64,000 nucleotides of DNA, taken from positions 62,001 to 126,000 of the forward strand of contig NZ_JABRWP010000008.1 in the NCBI RefSeq assembly GCF_013249045.1, written 5' to 3'. This stretch comes from Winogradskyella eckloniae (GTDB lineage Bacteria; Bacteroidota; Bacteroidia; Flavobacteriales; Flavobacteriaceae). The notes below the pieces were generated by a model. The model was not told the DNA's origin. It made no database searches and saw only the letters and a list, made by a program, of their open reading frames with translations. Position 1 is the first letter of the stretch, and each line of letters opens with the position of its first letter. Positions 7,417-16,050 of the stretch are shown piece by piece. The translations under genes were made by a program, and so were the position numbers.

Positions 7417-9258
7417 TTAAATCCCTTGTACAAATTCTAAAAACACAGATTTGTGCATTTCCAAATCCATATCTGGCGATAATGCAACTCTGGCAATATA
7501 ATCTTTGTCACCTTCTTTTGTGGTGCCTTGTGTTGAGGTTGCAGGTATGGTCCAATACACACCTTTTAGTTGGCCATAACTCACGCAATATTTACTCTCA
7601 TCAGGTATTTTGGTAATCATTAAATTAATTAATTTATGATTCAGTGCTCTTTTGTACGTTTCCTTTTCTTCAGCTGTATCGCCTTTGGTTGGCAAGTCTA
7701 AAGAAAACACAGATGGTGTAAACCCTTGTTCGGCTAATTCTTCTGATACAAAATTAATTTTGGCGCCTGGTAAGTGGTCATGTATAAAATTTACAAATGC
7801 TCTAGTATTGGTATAAGCATCTGCAATTCTTTGATTCATTGATGGCATTTGCTTTGCTAATATTTCGTACTGAAGTGCTGTGGCTTCATTATCACAAAGG
7901 TCTAAATGTAAACCTATATTAGCCATTAGATCTTCAGCCTTTTTATTCGCAACACAATAGCCAGCGGTACATTTTCCACCACTTGGAAATTTAGAACCAC
8001 TCACATACGAAATGGTTCTTACCGCAGCAAGCGTGTCGTTTTCACCTAAAAAGTGAACATTAGGACAGAATGTTTGGTCTAATATAAAAACAGGATCAAT
8101 AGCTGTTTCTCCAGAGGCTGTTTTACGTACTTTACTTAAAACATTATTAAGCGCTTCTAAATCCGGCACTTCAACACGTGGATTGGTTGGGATTTCTGCA
8201 ATGATATACGGAATTGCATTTTCTTCTGCGACTTTATTTAAAACGGTATCAATGCTGTTTACCATGTCATTGTCGCCATCTACTTCTAAATCTACAACAT
8301 CTACATGGTCTAAACATGCGGCAACACGTCTGGCTTGGTCATTAGTGCCACCATAACAATTGGTTGGTACAATAAACTTAATTGCTTTGCCTTTGTGATG
8401 GTCCAATGCTGTATGAACTAATCCCATCATTATAGCATATTGAATAGATAAACCACTAGAACCAACAACCGCTTGCGATGCCGAATTTGTTATAGTGTTG
8501 ATCTCTCGTAAAACATTTGCTTTGTCGTTAGGATTAGTATGTTTTACGTTGTATGCCGTTTGCTCAGTAAGCGAATTTAAAGCTAATAAGCAATTAGAAG
8601 GCGTCATTGCAATTGTTTCACGACGTCTCACATGCTGAATATCTGAAATATAGTGCTTATTTTTAGCTCCATTAATTACTAAAATACTACCTAATTCTGG
8701 ATAAAGATTTATGTAGAAATCAACATTAGGATTAAGCTCAATTGTTTCAATAGTGTTGTATTCTGAAATAAAAATAGTACTTCCATCGTAGATCGTAACA
8801 TCTTCTAAGCGTTCTACTTTTTTAAGTTCAAAATTATAACCGTAGATGCGTTTTATTAGGTCTGGATCAAAAGATGCTGGTAATGCATTTGTATATAAAA
8901 TTTGAGTGTTTTTATTCTTGAATAAATTTGCTCTTAAAACAGATAAAACAGGAACCGTTTGCGATGAAAAACTAATAACGCTTTCCGATTTTAAGTCATG
9001 TTCTTTGGCGATTGTCCATTCTAATACAGAAGATAAAGGATGACCTAACCTAATGTAATCGTAGGCAGTTGGTAAATCGTAAAGTGCAGATTTTTCAGAA
9101 TTATTGTTCGTATATAAGGCTTCAAACTCATCTAAAAACTGCGTTTTAGCCAAACTTTCATTATAAATATCTAAACGATGCGTTGTTAAATCTAACCAAT
9201 CACTTGGCCTGTTTTTTAAAACGTCTTTTATATAATCTAATAGCTTTGGTGCTTTCAT
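7417..9258 (-). CDS. Cys/Met-metabolism-type PLP enzyme with an extra N-terminal domain
   Basis: From the ATG at 9258 the product has 613 residues, about 200 more than ordinary members (about 400). The C-terminal 370 residues carry the family marks: VVGSSG, NCYGGT, EIPTNPRVEV, the cofactor Asp in FILDQTF (about 394) and the Schiff-base Lys in SGSKFPSGG (about 423). The first 200 residues look like a second, degenerate copy (YIRLGHPLSSVLE, ISFSSQTVPVLSVL) without a lysine motif. Likely chemistry is C-S bond formation or cleavage; the substrate cannot be told. A GTG three codons upstream is the alternative start. Confidence 0.75.
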   Translation of the reverse strand: MKAPKLLDYIKDVLKNRPSDWLDLTTHRLDIYNESLAKTQFLDEFEALYTNNNSEKSALYDLPTAYDYIRLGHPLSSVLEWTIAKEHDLKSESVISFSSQTVPVLSVLRANLFKNKNTQILYTNALPASFDPDLIKRIYGYNFELKKVERLEDVTIYDGSTIFISEYNTIETIELNPNVDFYINLYPELGSILVINGAKNKHYISDIQHVRRRETIAMTPSNCLLALNSLTEQTAYNVKHTNPNDKANVLREINTITNSASQAVVGSSGLSIQYAIMMGLVHTALDHHKGKAIKFIVPTNCYGGTNDQARRVAACLDHVDVVDLEVDGDNDMVNSIDTVLNKVAEENAIPYIIAEIPTNPRVEVPDLEALNNVLSKVRKTASGETAIDPVFILDQTFCPNVHFLGENDTLAAVRTISYVSGSKFPSGGKCTAGYCVANKKAEDLMANIGLHLDLCDNEATALQYEILAKQMPSMNQRIADAYTNTRAFVNFIHDHLPGAKINFVSEELAEQGFTPSVFSLDLPTKGDTAEEKETYKRALNHKLINLMITKIPDESKYCVSYGQLKGVYWTIPATSTQGTTKEGDKDYIARVALSPDMDLEMHKSVFLEFVQGI

Positions 9259-9281
9259 AATTTCCACTAATTAATGGGATG

Positions 9282-9289
9282 CAAAGATA
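9282..9289 (-). promoter_or_regulatory. Promoter -7 element for the PLP enzyme gene
   Basis: On the minus strand the sequence is TATCTTTG, a perfect TAnnTTTG Bacteroidota -7 box, 23 bp before the ATG. No clear TTTG -33 box is seen at the usual spacing. This supports the ATG at 9258 as the start. Confidence 0.6.
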
Positions 9290-9535
9290 CGTTAGTTGGG
9301 TTTTTGTTGAAAGCCTTACGTGGTCTTTTGTGAAAAGTTTATTAATCGATAATGCACTAAGTATTTCTGTTATTTTTATAAAAGATCTATTGTTATAAAT
9401 AACTTGTTAAAGCGGAAGTTGAATATTTTGGTTGTAGGTTGAAACAAGTACAGTATCGTGTGCATATTTGAAAATCAAATAGTACGCGATACTGATTTAA
9501 ATACCATCAAAAAATTAAGGGTTCTATAGTATTAA

Positions 9536-9748
9536 TTATTTCTTTTCCTCAATAGGACAACTTCTTAAGCCGAAGATAGTATACAGCGGACAAAAACTAA
9601 CTAGACTAGTTAGTACAAAAACACCTGCTAATACTAATAATATAATGCCAAATGTTCCTGAAATTGTTCCTGTAAAGAATAAAATGCCTACTACTATAGC
9701 AATTGCAAATCTTATGATTTTGTCAGTGTTACCCATGTTTTTTTTCAT
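9536..9748 (-). CDS. DUF2892 (YgaP transmembrane-type) inner-membrane protein
   Basis: The 70-residue product starts MKKNMGNTDKIIRF, then has two hydrophobic helices (about 13-33 and 36-54) and the short tail CPLYTIFGLRSCPIE. This matches the DUF2892 family, the membrane part of YgaP found alone in many bacteria. It lies 78 bp downstream of a Crp/Fnr regulator on the same strand. Such pairs are common and may link it to sulfur or redox stress, but that is inference. Confidence 0.8.
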   Translation of the reverse strand: MKKNMGNTDKIIRFAIAIVVGILFFTGTISGTFGIILLVLAGVFVLTSLVSFCPLYTIFGLRSCPIEEKK

Positions 9749-9826
9749 CTTATGTTAATTTTAAATGTTGTTGCATCATTGCGAGACAAAAGTAATGGGC
9801 ATTTTTAAGCTGTGCAGTGACCGTAG

Positions 9827-10453
9827 TCACCAGTCGTTGATAATTTTTATTTCGCCAGATACTTGTATTACCTTTTCATCAATCTCTAGTTTTTTTAAAA
9901 CTCTGGTTATAACTTCTCTTGCAGTGCCGAGTTCGTTTGCTAATTGACTATGACTCATTTTTATTGAATTGCTATTCGTTAGCTCAGTTTTCTTTTTTAT
10001 ATGGTCAAAAAGCCTCTTATCCATTTTGTCTAAAAGTAAATGGCCAATGGTATCTAATAATTCTGAATAGCGTAAATTAAATTGATTGAAAAAGAGTTCA
10101 TTGAAATCTGGATATTCTTTAAGCCAAATAGGTAGATATTCAACAGGAACTAGTAATATTTTTGAATCTTCTTCTGTTGTAGCAAATACTTTACTCGGCG
10201 TATTTTTAAGAGCAGCATAGAATGTCATTACACAACTTTGAGCAGGTTCTATGTAATAGAGTAGTAGCTCTTTTTCGTCAAATCTAGAGTAAACCTTAAC
10301 AAGGCCATTGAGTACAATTGGAATAACTTTTACGTATTGTGCTTCTCTTAAAATTTCAGTGCCTTTTGGAAATTCTTTTAGTAAAGATTTATCTTTTAAT
10401 TCCTCTATTAATTTAGGCTTTAAAAAGGATAAGATGTTTTTATCAAATTCCAT
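9827..10453 (-). CDS. Crp/Fnr family transcriptional regulator
   Basis: This 208-residue cytosolic protein has an N-terminal cyclic-nucleotide-binding-like domain (FPKGTEILREAQYVKVIPIVLNG pattern, broken here as KGTEILREAQY) and a C-terminal winged helix. The recognition helix is SHSQLANELGTAREVITRVL (about 167-186). It lacks the Fnr iron-sulfur cysteine cluster. It is probably the regulator of the DUF2892 gene downstream, and no ligand can be assigned. Confidence 0.85.
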   Translation of the reverse strand: MEFDKNILSFLKPKLIEELKDKSLLKEFPKGTEILREAQYVKVIPIVLNGLVKVYSRFDEKELLLYYIEPAQSCVMTFYAALKNTPSKVFATTEEDSKILLVPVEYLPIWLKEYPDFNELFFNQFNLRYSELLDTIGHLLLDKMDKRLFDHIKKKTELTNSNSIKMSHSQLANELGTAREVITRVLKKLEIDEKVIQVSGEIKIINDW

Positions 10454-10537
10454 TTTTTTAATTATTTGAATTCGAAAGCGACCGTTTTATAATTAATATA
10501 CGGAAGAAATATAGCTAAATTTTTAAAGACTATACGC

Positions 10538-11482
10538 TTATCCATTCTTTAAAATCTCAGCAACAGCTTGTTGGTAAGCTCTTGGATTATTCGCTTTTTT
10601 AATTTTCTTAAACGTCTTTTGTGGATTAGAAAACGACTGCGCAAAGTATTCCCAGAAGCCTTGCATTTTCATTTTTATTGGTGTTGGTCCTGATAAGGCT
10701 TCGTCGTATTGATGGTAAATGGTGTCATGAAATTCTCTAAAGATTTCCCATCGGTTTTTAGGATATTCTGTGGTATCATTTTTAATCATACTTGGTAAAA
10801 ACGGATCTGCTATGAGTCCTCTACCAATCATAAAATGATCTATACTCGGAAATCTTGTTTGCATCGCTTTGAGTTTAGCCACAGAAGTAATATCGCCATT
10901 ATAATACAATTTGTGTTTGGTGCTCTCTATACATTTTTGAAATGCATCTAAATTAACACCACCTTTATAAAGTTGTTTACCAATACGAGCATGTATGGCA
11001 ATATTTTTTAAGGGATAAGCATCTAGAATAGGAAAGGCGTGTAAGATTTCTTCGGGATTTTCATAACCCATGCGCATTTTCATAGAGACTAAAATATCAG
11101 TTTCAGAATGGACACGATCTAAAATGTGATTGATTTTTTCGGGATCACAAATTAATCCAGAACCCATTCCTCGATTGGTAACCATTGGGTAAGGACAACC
11201 TAAATTCCAATTCAATTCTTTATAACCCAATTCTTGAATATAGTCTACGACAAACAGAAACTCATCTGCACTGTTCGTCATTATTTGTGGAATAACCTCA
11301 AGTTCGGTATTATGCTCGAGTTTTAAATCGCGTTGATAAGAGTTTTTTATGATTAGCTTTTTATTGAATCGTATGTATGGTGCATAGAAAGTGTCAATAC
11401 CACCAAAATAATGGTTAAATGCATTTCTAAATCTAAAATCAGTAAACCCTTGTAATGGCGATGATAAAAGTGTAATGGACAT
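10538..11482 (-). CDS. tRNA-dihydrouridine synthase (Dus family)
   Basis: The 314-residue FMN enzyme reduces uridine in the tRNA D-loop. It opens with SSPLQGFTDFRFR (the usual AP(M/L)xGxTD box), carries NWNLGCPYP with the catalytic cysteine in GCP near residue 96, MKMRMGY, HARIGKQLYKGG, YYNGDI and the phosphate-binding IGRGLIADP. The exact uridine position modified (DusA, B or C type) cannot be set, though the short length and HARIGKQLY are DusC-like. It is a single gene next to the Crp/Fnr gene. Confidence 0.88.
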   Translation of the reverse strand: MSITLLSSPLQGFTDFRFRNAFNHYFGGIDTFYAPYIRFNKKLIIKNSYQRDLKLEHNTELEVIPQIMTNSADEFLFVVDYIQELGYKELNWNLGCPYPMVTNRGMGSGLICDPEKINHILDRVHSETDILVSMKMRMGYENPEEILHAFPILDAYPLKNIAIHARIGKQLYKGGVNLDAFQKCIESTKHKLYYNGDITSVAKLKAMQTRFPSIDHFMIGRGLIADPFLPSMIKNDTTEYPKNRWEIFREFHDTIYHQYDEALSGPTPIKMKMQGFWEYFAQSFSNPQKTFKKIKKANNPRAYQQAVAEILKNG

Positions 11483-11659
11483 TTTAGGTTATGATTTTTA
11501 AGGAAGTTAAAAAACGAATGTCGTTGATTTATTTTAGAAAGTCAAATCTTGATGCTTAAATAATAAATTTAAATTTTTTACGTTGGTAAAAGTATCAATC
11601 CTTAACCAATTGCGTATAAAACAGTACTACGATTCAACCAATAATCAATCACAAAAGTT

Positions 11660-12298
11660 ATGAAACGAATCGTTTATGTCTTTTTTTTCGCTCTTTTAGT
11701 GTCGTCTTGTGCTCCTGATAATGACGAGAATTTTCAAAATCCTGATTCTAATTTTTATGCACTTTCGGTTGGTAACCAATGGGTTTATAAAAACTACAAG
11801 TATAATAATAGTACGCAAGCGTATGATGACACAAACGTCATTGATTCGGTAAGTATCGTTGGTACAGAATTCATTAACGGAAACACATATTATAAATTTA
11901 GACACTTTACTACAGGTAACGAAAATGGCATGACATTTTGTAATCCTAATGGCGAACAGTTTGAATTGTTAAGAGATTCTATAGGTTATTTAGTTTGGGA
12001 TAACGGAAAAATAAAATATGCCAATAATGATTTCTCTGCCAGAACACATACTGAACTTGGTTTTGCTACGATTTACGACCAATTGGTAGCTGCAGATAAT
12101 GAAATTACAGTAGAAGCAGGCACGTTTGAAAGTACATATTCTCAGCGCTATGCCATACAATCTAATGGCGAGCAGGCGAATGCCGTAGATCACTTTTTTT
12201 ATGCGGATGGTATTGGTTTGGTTTATGACACATCTTCTTTGATGAGTGAAGATATTCCAAAAATAAAAAGACGATTAGTGTCTTATCTAGTACAGTAA
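11660..12298 (+). CDS. Lipoprotein of unknown function
   Basis: The 212-residue product has a lipoprotein signal with the lipobox LVSSC (Cys17), followed by an Asp/Asn-rich linker. A beta-rich domain follows, starting at FYALSVGNQWVYKNYKY. The GNQWVY opening recurs in Bacteroidota surface lipoproteins of unknown role. It has no operon partner, and its stop lies 13 bp from that of the convergent esterase gene. Confidence 0.7.
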   Translation: MKRIVYVFFFALLVSSCAPDNDENFQNPDSNFYALSVGNQWVYKNYKYNNSTQAYDDTNVIDSVSIVGTEFINGNTYYKFRHFTTGNENGMTFCNPNGEQFELLRDSIGYLVWDNGKIKYANNDFSARTHTELGFATIYDQLVAADNEITVEAGTFESTYSQRYAIQSNGEQANAVDHFFYADGIGLVYDTSSLMSEDIPKIKRRLVSYLVQ

Positions 12299-12307
12299 AA
12301 CTGCACT
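12289..12307. terminator. Small hairpin between convergent genes
   Basis: AGTACAGT (12289-12296) pairs with ACTGCACT (12300-12307) with one internal mismatch and an AAA loop, spanning the stop codon of the lipoprotein gene. The following TTTATTT could serve as a weak T-tract. It is a marginal terminator. Confidence 0.3.
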
Positions 12308-12311
12308 TTAT

Positions 12312-13187
12312 TTAGAGGTTGGATAAGTTGAGTGTTTTAAGAAATTGCCACATTTTAGTTTTAAATAGTTTTTTGTCTTCGTTTTTAAATTTGCCATGTT
12401 TACCATTGGGTATGGATAAAAATTCTGTGACCACCTTGTGTTTTACTAAAGCATCATAAAGTTTTACAGATTGAGAATAAGGCACAATAGGATCTGCATC
12501 ACCATGCACAATAAATATTGGTGGACTATCTTTTGTGACATAATACAATGGAGACACGGATTGCGTGAATTCTGTATTGAGATATTGCGCTCCCAACCAT
12601 CGTTTAGCAGATTTCCATGTCTTTAGTGGTACTAAGTCAGTGACACCATATTTATTTATAATAGCAGCGACTTTTAATTCGCCTTTGTATGTACAGTTTG
12701 CATCGTAGATTGAGTTGTTGCCAAGTAAGCCTGCCATTAGTGCCAAATGACCTCCTGCAGATCCACCCATAATTACTATTTTATTGGTGTCAATATTTAA
12801 GGCTTTCGCATTGTTATAGATATAGATTAAAGCACATCGTACATCTTCTATCGCAGCAGGTGCAGGTGCAACATCAACTAATCGATATTCTACATTAGCA
12901 ACCGCATACCCATTTTTAAAAAAAGAACCAAAACCAGATTGGGATTCTTTTTCGCCATGATTCCAACCACCACCATGAATATTTAATAAAATGGGTGTTG
13001 GTGTACTTGCATTTTGATTGGAGTACAAGTCTATACGACCTTCCCATTCATCAACGGTTTTATAAACAACATCTATTTGAGAGGTATATTCGTTAGGAAA
13101 CTGTACCGGTTTGTATTCTTTTTGTTGTGCCGAAACAATGCAGCAAAATGCAAAAATAAAACTGGTTGTCAAGGCATTGAACTTCAT
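12312..13187 (-). CDS. Secreted alpha/beta hydrolase (acetyl-esterase/BD-FAE-like)
   Basis: From the ATG at 13187 the 291-residue protein starts with a clean signal peptide (MKFNALTTSFIFAFCCIVSA). It carries the oxyanion motif NIHGGGW, the nucleophile elbow IMGGSAGGH, Asp in HGDADPIVP and His in NGKHGKF. These fit small carboxyl- or feruloyl-type esterases in the hormone-sensitive-lipase group. A longer start at 13232 would overlap the upstream gene and bury the signal peptide. It is the last gene of the 15148-12312 cluster, 2 bp after the dienelactone hydrolase gene. Confidence 0.85.
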   Translation of the reverse strand: MKFNALTTSFIFAFCCIVSAQQKEYKPVQFPNEYTSQIDVVYKTVDEWEGRIDLYSNQNASTPTPILLNIHGGGWNHGEKESQSGFGSFFKNGYAVANVEYRLVDVAPAPAAIEDVRCALIYIYNNAKALNIDTNKIVIMGGSAGGHLALMAGLLGNNSIYDANCTYKGELKVAAIINKYGVTDLVPLKTWKSAKRWLGAQYLNTEFTQSVSPLYYVTKDSPPIFIVHGDADPIVPYSQSVKLYDALVKHKVVTEFLSIPNGKHGKFKNEDKKLFKTKMWQFLKTLNLSNL

Positions 13188-13189
13188 GT

Positions 13190-14077
13190 TTATTTTAAAT
13201 GTTTTTTGAAAAACGCAATGGTTCGTTCCCAAGATAATGTTGCTGCGTCCTTGTCATATCTTGGCGTTGTGTTATTGTGAAATCCATGATTAACATTGGG
13301 ATATATGTAAGCGGTATGTTCAATGTTGTTTGCTTTTAAAATAGCTTCATAAGCTGGCCAACCTGCATTTACGCGAGTATCTAATTCGCCATATTGAAGT
13401 AAAAGTGGTGCTGTGACTTTGGCAGCATCTTCTGCTTCGGGTTGTCTGCCGTAATAAGGAACAGCTGCTGCTAAATCTGGTATACGAACAGCCATCATAT
13501 TAGAAATCCAACCACCAAAACAAAATCCAACCACACCAACATTGCCATCACAGTTGTCGTGATTTTTTAAATAATTAAATGCAGCTATGAAATCTTCAAG
13601 CATGTCTTGTTGGTTTCTCTTTTTTTGCATGGCTCTACCATCATCATCATTTCCAGGATAGCCTCCAAGTGGTGATAAAGCATCTGGTGCTAATGAAATA
13701 AAACCTTCTTTTGCAGTACGTCTTCCAACGTCTTCAATGTATGGATTTAAACCTCTGTTTTCATGCACCACAATAACACCTGGTAATTTTGTTTTGTTAG
13801 CCTTAGGTTGTGATAGTAGGCCTTTTATTGTGCCTCCTCCTTTTGGAGAGTCGTATGTAATAAAATTAGAATCTAAGGTTGGGTCGTCGGGTTGTACTAA
13901 CAAGGTATTAATGTAGTCTGGAGACATAAAACTCATTAATGAAGATAATGTAACACCACCTACAGCGTATAATGAGAGTTTTTCTACAAATTGCCTTCTG
14001 TTGAGTTTGTTATGTGCGTAATCATCATATAGGTCAAACACTTCTTGTTTAATATCTTCCTTTTTTAAATTCTTCAT
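13190..14077 (-). CDS. Dienelactone hydrolase family protein with a Tat-like leader
   Basis: The 295-residue product has a charged 26-residue head, then NRRQFVEKLSLYAVGG, a twin-arginine-like export motif before a hydrophobic stretch (about 30-50). The catalytic domain shows VIVVHENRGL, the cysteine nucleophile in GFCFGG, YGELDTRV with the Asp, and VNHGFHNN with the His. This is the Cys-Asp-His set of dienelactone hydrolases. The substrate is unknown. It probably works in the periplasm and is co-transcribed with the esterase gene that follows. Confidence 0.85.
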   Translation of the reverse strand: MKNLKKEDIKQEVFDLYDDYAHNKLNRRQFVEKLSLYAVGGVTLSSLMSFMSPDYINTLLVQPDDPTLDSNFITYDSPKGGGTIKGLLSQPKANKTKLPGVIVVHENRGLNPYIEDVGRRTAKEGFISLAPDALSPLGGYPGNDDDGRAMQKKRNQQDMLEDFIAAFNYLKNHDNCDGNVGVVGFCFGGWISNMMAVRIPDLAAAVPYYGRQPEAEDAAKVTAPLLLQYGELDTRVNAGWPAYEAILKANNIEHTAYIYPNVNHGFHNNTTPRYDKDAATLSWERTIAFFKKHLK

Positions 14078-14135
14078 AGCGTAATAATTGTGAGTTGAAA
14101 ATTTTTACTAAAATATACGAATTATTAATTACCAA

Positions 14136-14558
14136 TCAAAAAATGATTAATGTCCATAATAGATAGGCTAACAAAAGTGTTCTTACTGTCCAGCTTAATG
14201 TTCTTATCCAATTTGTTCTAATCACTTTAGTAATTAGTTGAGGCGACCCTTTATACATTAATTTTAGATGGATAGGAACTTGAAAAATAAAAGTACTTAA
14301 CCATATAAAAGCCAACACAACTATATTTAATACGTGCAGGCTATCTTGAAAATTGTAAAGTAAAATGAGTCCTGTAATTAATTCAATAATCATTACAGGG
14401 ACTGTTATTATACCTGTTATGGCATTTTTGCGTTCATAACTTGGGAATTTATCAGTTTCTATGGCTCTAAACAGAGGATAATGCACGAGTTGTACAAACC
14501 AGCATAAACCTGTCATAAATATGGTTGCTACTATATGGATTATTAGAATGATTTTCAT
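14136..14558 (-). CDS. Small four-helix membrane protein
   Basis: This 140-residue protein has four hydrophobic helices (about 3-25, 50-72, 78-97 and 115-137). Conserved-looking polar residues are HYPLFR near 28 and RTNWIRTLSW near 113, whose Trp and Arg residues suggest a functional intramembrane site. I do not recognise a named family. Its start overlaps the end of the paiB-like gene by 4 bp (ATGA), so the two are translationally coupled. Confidence 0.7.
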   Translation of the reverse strand: MKIILIIHIVATIFMTGLCWFVQLVHYPLFRAIETDKFPSYERKNAITGIITVPVMIIELITGLILLYNFQDSLHVLNIVVLAFIWLSTFIFQVPIHLKLMYKGSPQLITKVIRTNWIRTLSWTVRTLLLAYLLWTLIIF

Positions 14559-15148
14559 TTAAAAACACGGTCTAGGAATTGTTCAATATGTGCATGGTTA
14601 GATCTTATTAATTCTGAACGCGCTGCAGCGATGTCTGTTGGTTTTTTATCTTGAGAAAGTTTAAATTTCCCTTCCCAATTGGTAATAGAAATTTTAAACA
14701 TTTCAATGTATTTTAAATTTTTGTCTAACCTCGGATTTTCAGGTTCCAAAACGTATTTGTGTTCAGGAGCTTCTAAAAATTCAGTCATGGAAATTAATGA
14801 TTGTTTTAGCGCAGTTTTGTCTTTTATAGCGTCGACTTTTCCTTTGAGATGAACTTTAATATAGTTCCAAGTTGGTAATTGAGTTGTAGAATAAATACTA
14901 GGCGAAATATAACATTCTGGACCTCCAAAAATGATAGTAACATCGTTATTGTCTTTTAATAATTGAGTCTGCGGATTATGAATATCAATATGTCCTATGA
15001 GTGTTTCATTATCATAAATTAATGGTAAATGGGTAATGAACGGTTGGTTGTTGTGCACCGAAATTACGGTAGCCAAAGGATAGGCTTTTATCACTTCAAT
15101 TAAATGCTGGCGATTGTCGTCTTGATGATGCTTTGGTGGATAATTCAT
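14555..15148 (-). CDS. PaiB-like FMN-binding protein
   Basis: The 197-residue protein has a split-barrel flavin-binding fold with the PaiB family marks: MNYPPKHHQDD at the N-terminus, LPLIYD, ATVISVHNNQPFITHLPL near 25-45, the TWNYIKVHLKGK strand and the C-terminal NWEGKFKLSQDK. PaiB proteins are annotated as negative regulators of sporulation and protease genes in Bacillus. Here a flavin-binding enzyme or regulator is all that can be said. It heads the 15148-12312 cluster. Confidence 0.82.
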   Translation of the reverse strand: MNYPPKHHQDDNRQHLIEVIKAYPLATVISVHNNQPFITHLPLIYDNETLIGHIDIHNPQTQLLKDNNDVTIIFGGPECYISPSIYSTTQLPTWNYIKVHLKGKVDAIKDKTALKQSLISMTEFLEAPEHKYVLEPENPRLDKNLKYIEMFKISITNWEGKFKLSQDKKPTDIAAARSELIRSNHAHIEQFLDRVFK

Positions 15149-15254
15149 TTGAAGATCTAGTCAATTTATAACAGAGTATTATTAAAACAATTTTACGGGT
15201 AATTTTTTATGGAAAAAATGATACTTGAAATTTACAATTTTTTATCTTTAATGC

Positions 15255-15953
15255 ATGTCAGAAAAACCAAATTCATTTTCTATTAAAAATTGGTCACTTG
15301 ACGATCAGCCAAGAGAAAAATTAAGAGATAAAGGGAAAGCATCATTAAGCGATGCGGAATTAATTGCAATTTTAATTGGTTCGGGTAATAAAGACGAAAG
15401 TGCAGTTGCGCTATGTAAACGCATATTTGCGAGTGTGGATAATAACTTAAATGCGCTAGGGAAATTATCACTTACCCAACTCATGGAATTTAAAGGTATC
15501 GGTGAAGCCAAAGCCATAACAATTACAGCAGCTCTAGAATTAGGTAAACGAAGACGTTTAGAAGAGGCGCTTCAATTAGATAAAATTACCTCAAGCCGTT
15601 CAGTATTTAATGTTATGCAACCAATTATTGGTGAGTTACCTCATGAAGAATTTTGGATTCTATATCTTAATAATTCAAATAAAGTCATTAAAAAAAATCA
15701 ACTTAGTAAAGGTGGCATTACAGGAACTTTAGTAGATGTTCGGTTAGTCCTTAAAAATGCACTAGAAGTAGGAGCAGTGGCACTAATTTTGGCACATAAT
15801 CATCCGTCAGGTACGCTAATTCCGAGTAAAGCGGATAAGGATATTACCAACAAACTAAAATTGGCGGCACAAAGTTTAGATATTTCAGTATTAGATCATT
15901 TAATTATTACTGAGAACGCCTACTATAGTTTTGCAGATGAAAGTATTCTTTAA
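15255..15953 (+). CDS. radC: RadC family JAMM-domain protein
   Basis: At 232 residues this is a full-length chromosomal RadC. It has a helix-hairpin-helix region (LMEFKGIGEAKAITI, about 76-90) followed by the JAB1/MPN domain with the metal motif HNHPSG and a downstream Asp (SKADKDI). RadC was once linked to DNA repair, but its biochemical role is unproven. A TATCTTTA box 4 bp before the ATG could be a -7 element for a nearly leaderless mRNA. Confidence 0.9.
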   Translation: MSEKPNSFSIKNWSLDDQPREKLRDKGKASLSDAELIAILIGSGNKDESAVALCKRIFASVDNNLNALGKLSLTQLMEFKGIGEAKAITITAALELGKRRRLEEALQLDKITSSRSVFNVMQPIIGELPHEEFWILYLNNSNKVIKKNQLSKGGITGTLVDVRLVLKNALEVGAVALILAHNHPSGTLIPSKADKDITNKLKLAAQSLDISVLDHLIITENAYYSFADESIL

Positions 15954-16050
15954 GCTGGTTGTTGCTGAAAAATGAAAACATAACCATCCAATTTGGTTAT
16001 TTCAACTTTGGAATTTGTTATTTTTAACGTTTTGGAATGCGCCAAGCCAT

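Noticed and set aside
12312-13232. Longer esterase start at 13232
   Set aside because: It would overlap the upstream gene by 43 bp and place 15 residues before a clean signal peptide.
13014-13280. 88-codon plus-strand frame across the esterase and dienelactone hydrolase genes
   Set aside because: Both opposite-strand genes have full catalytic motifs; this frame has no recognisable content.
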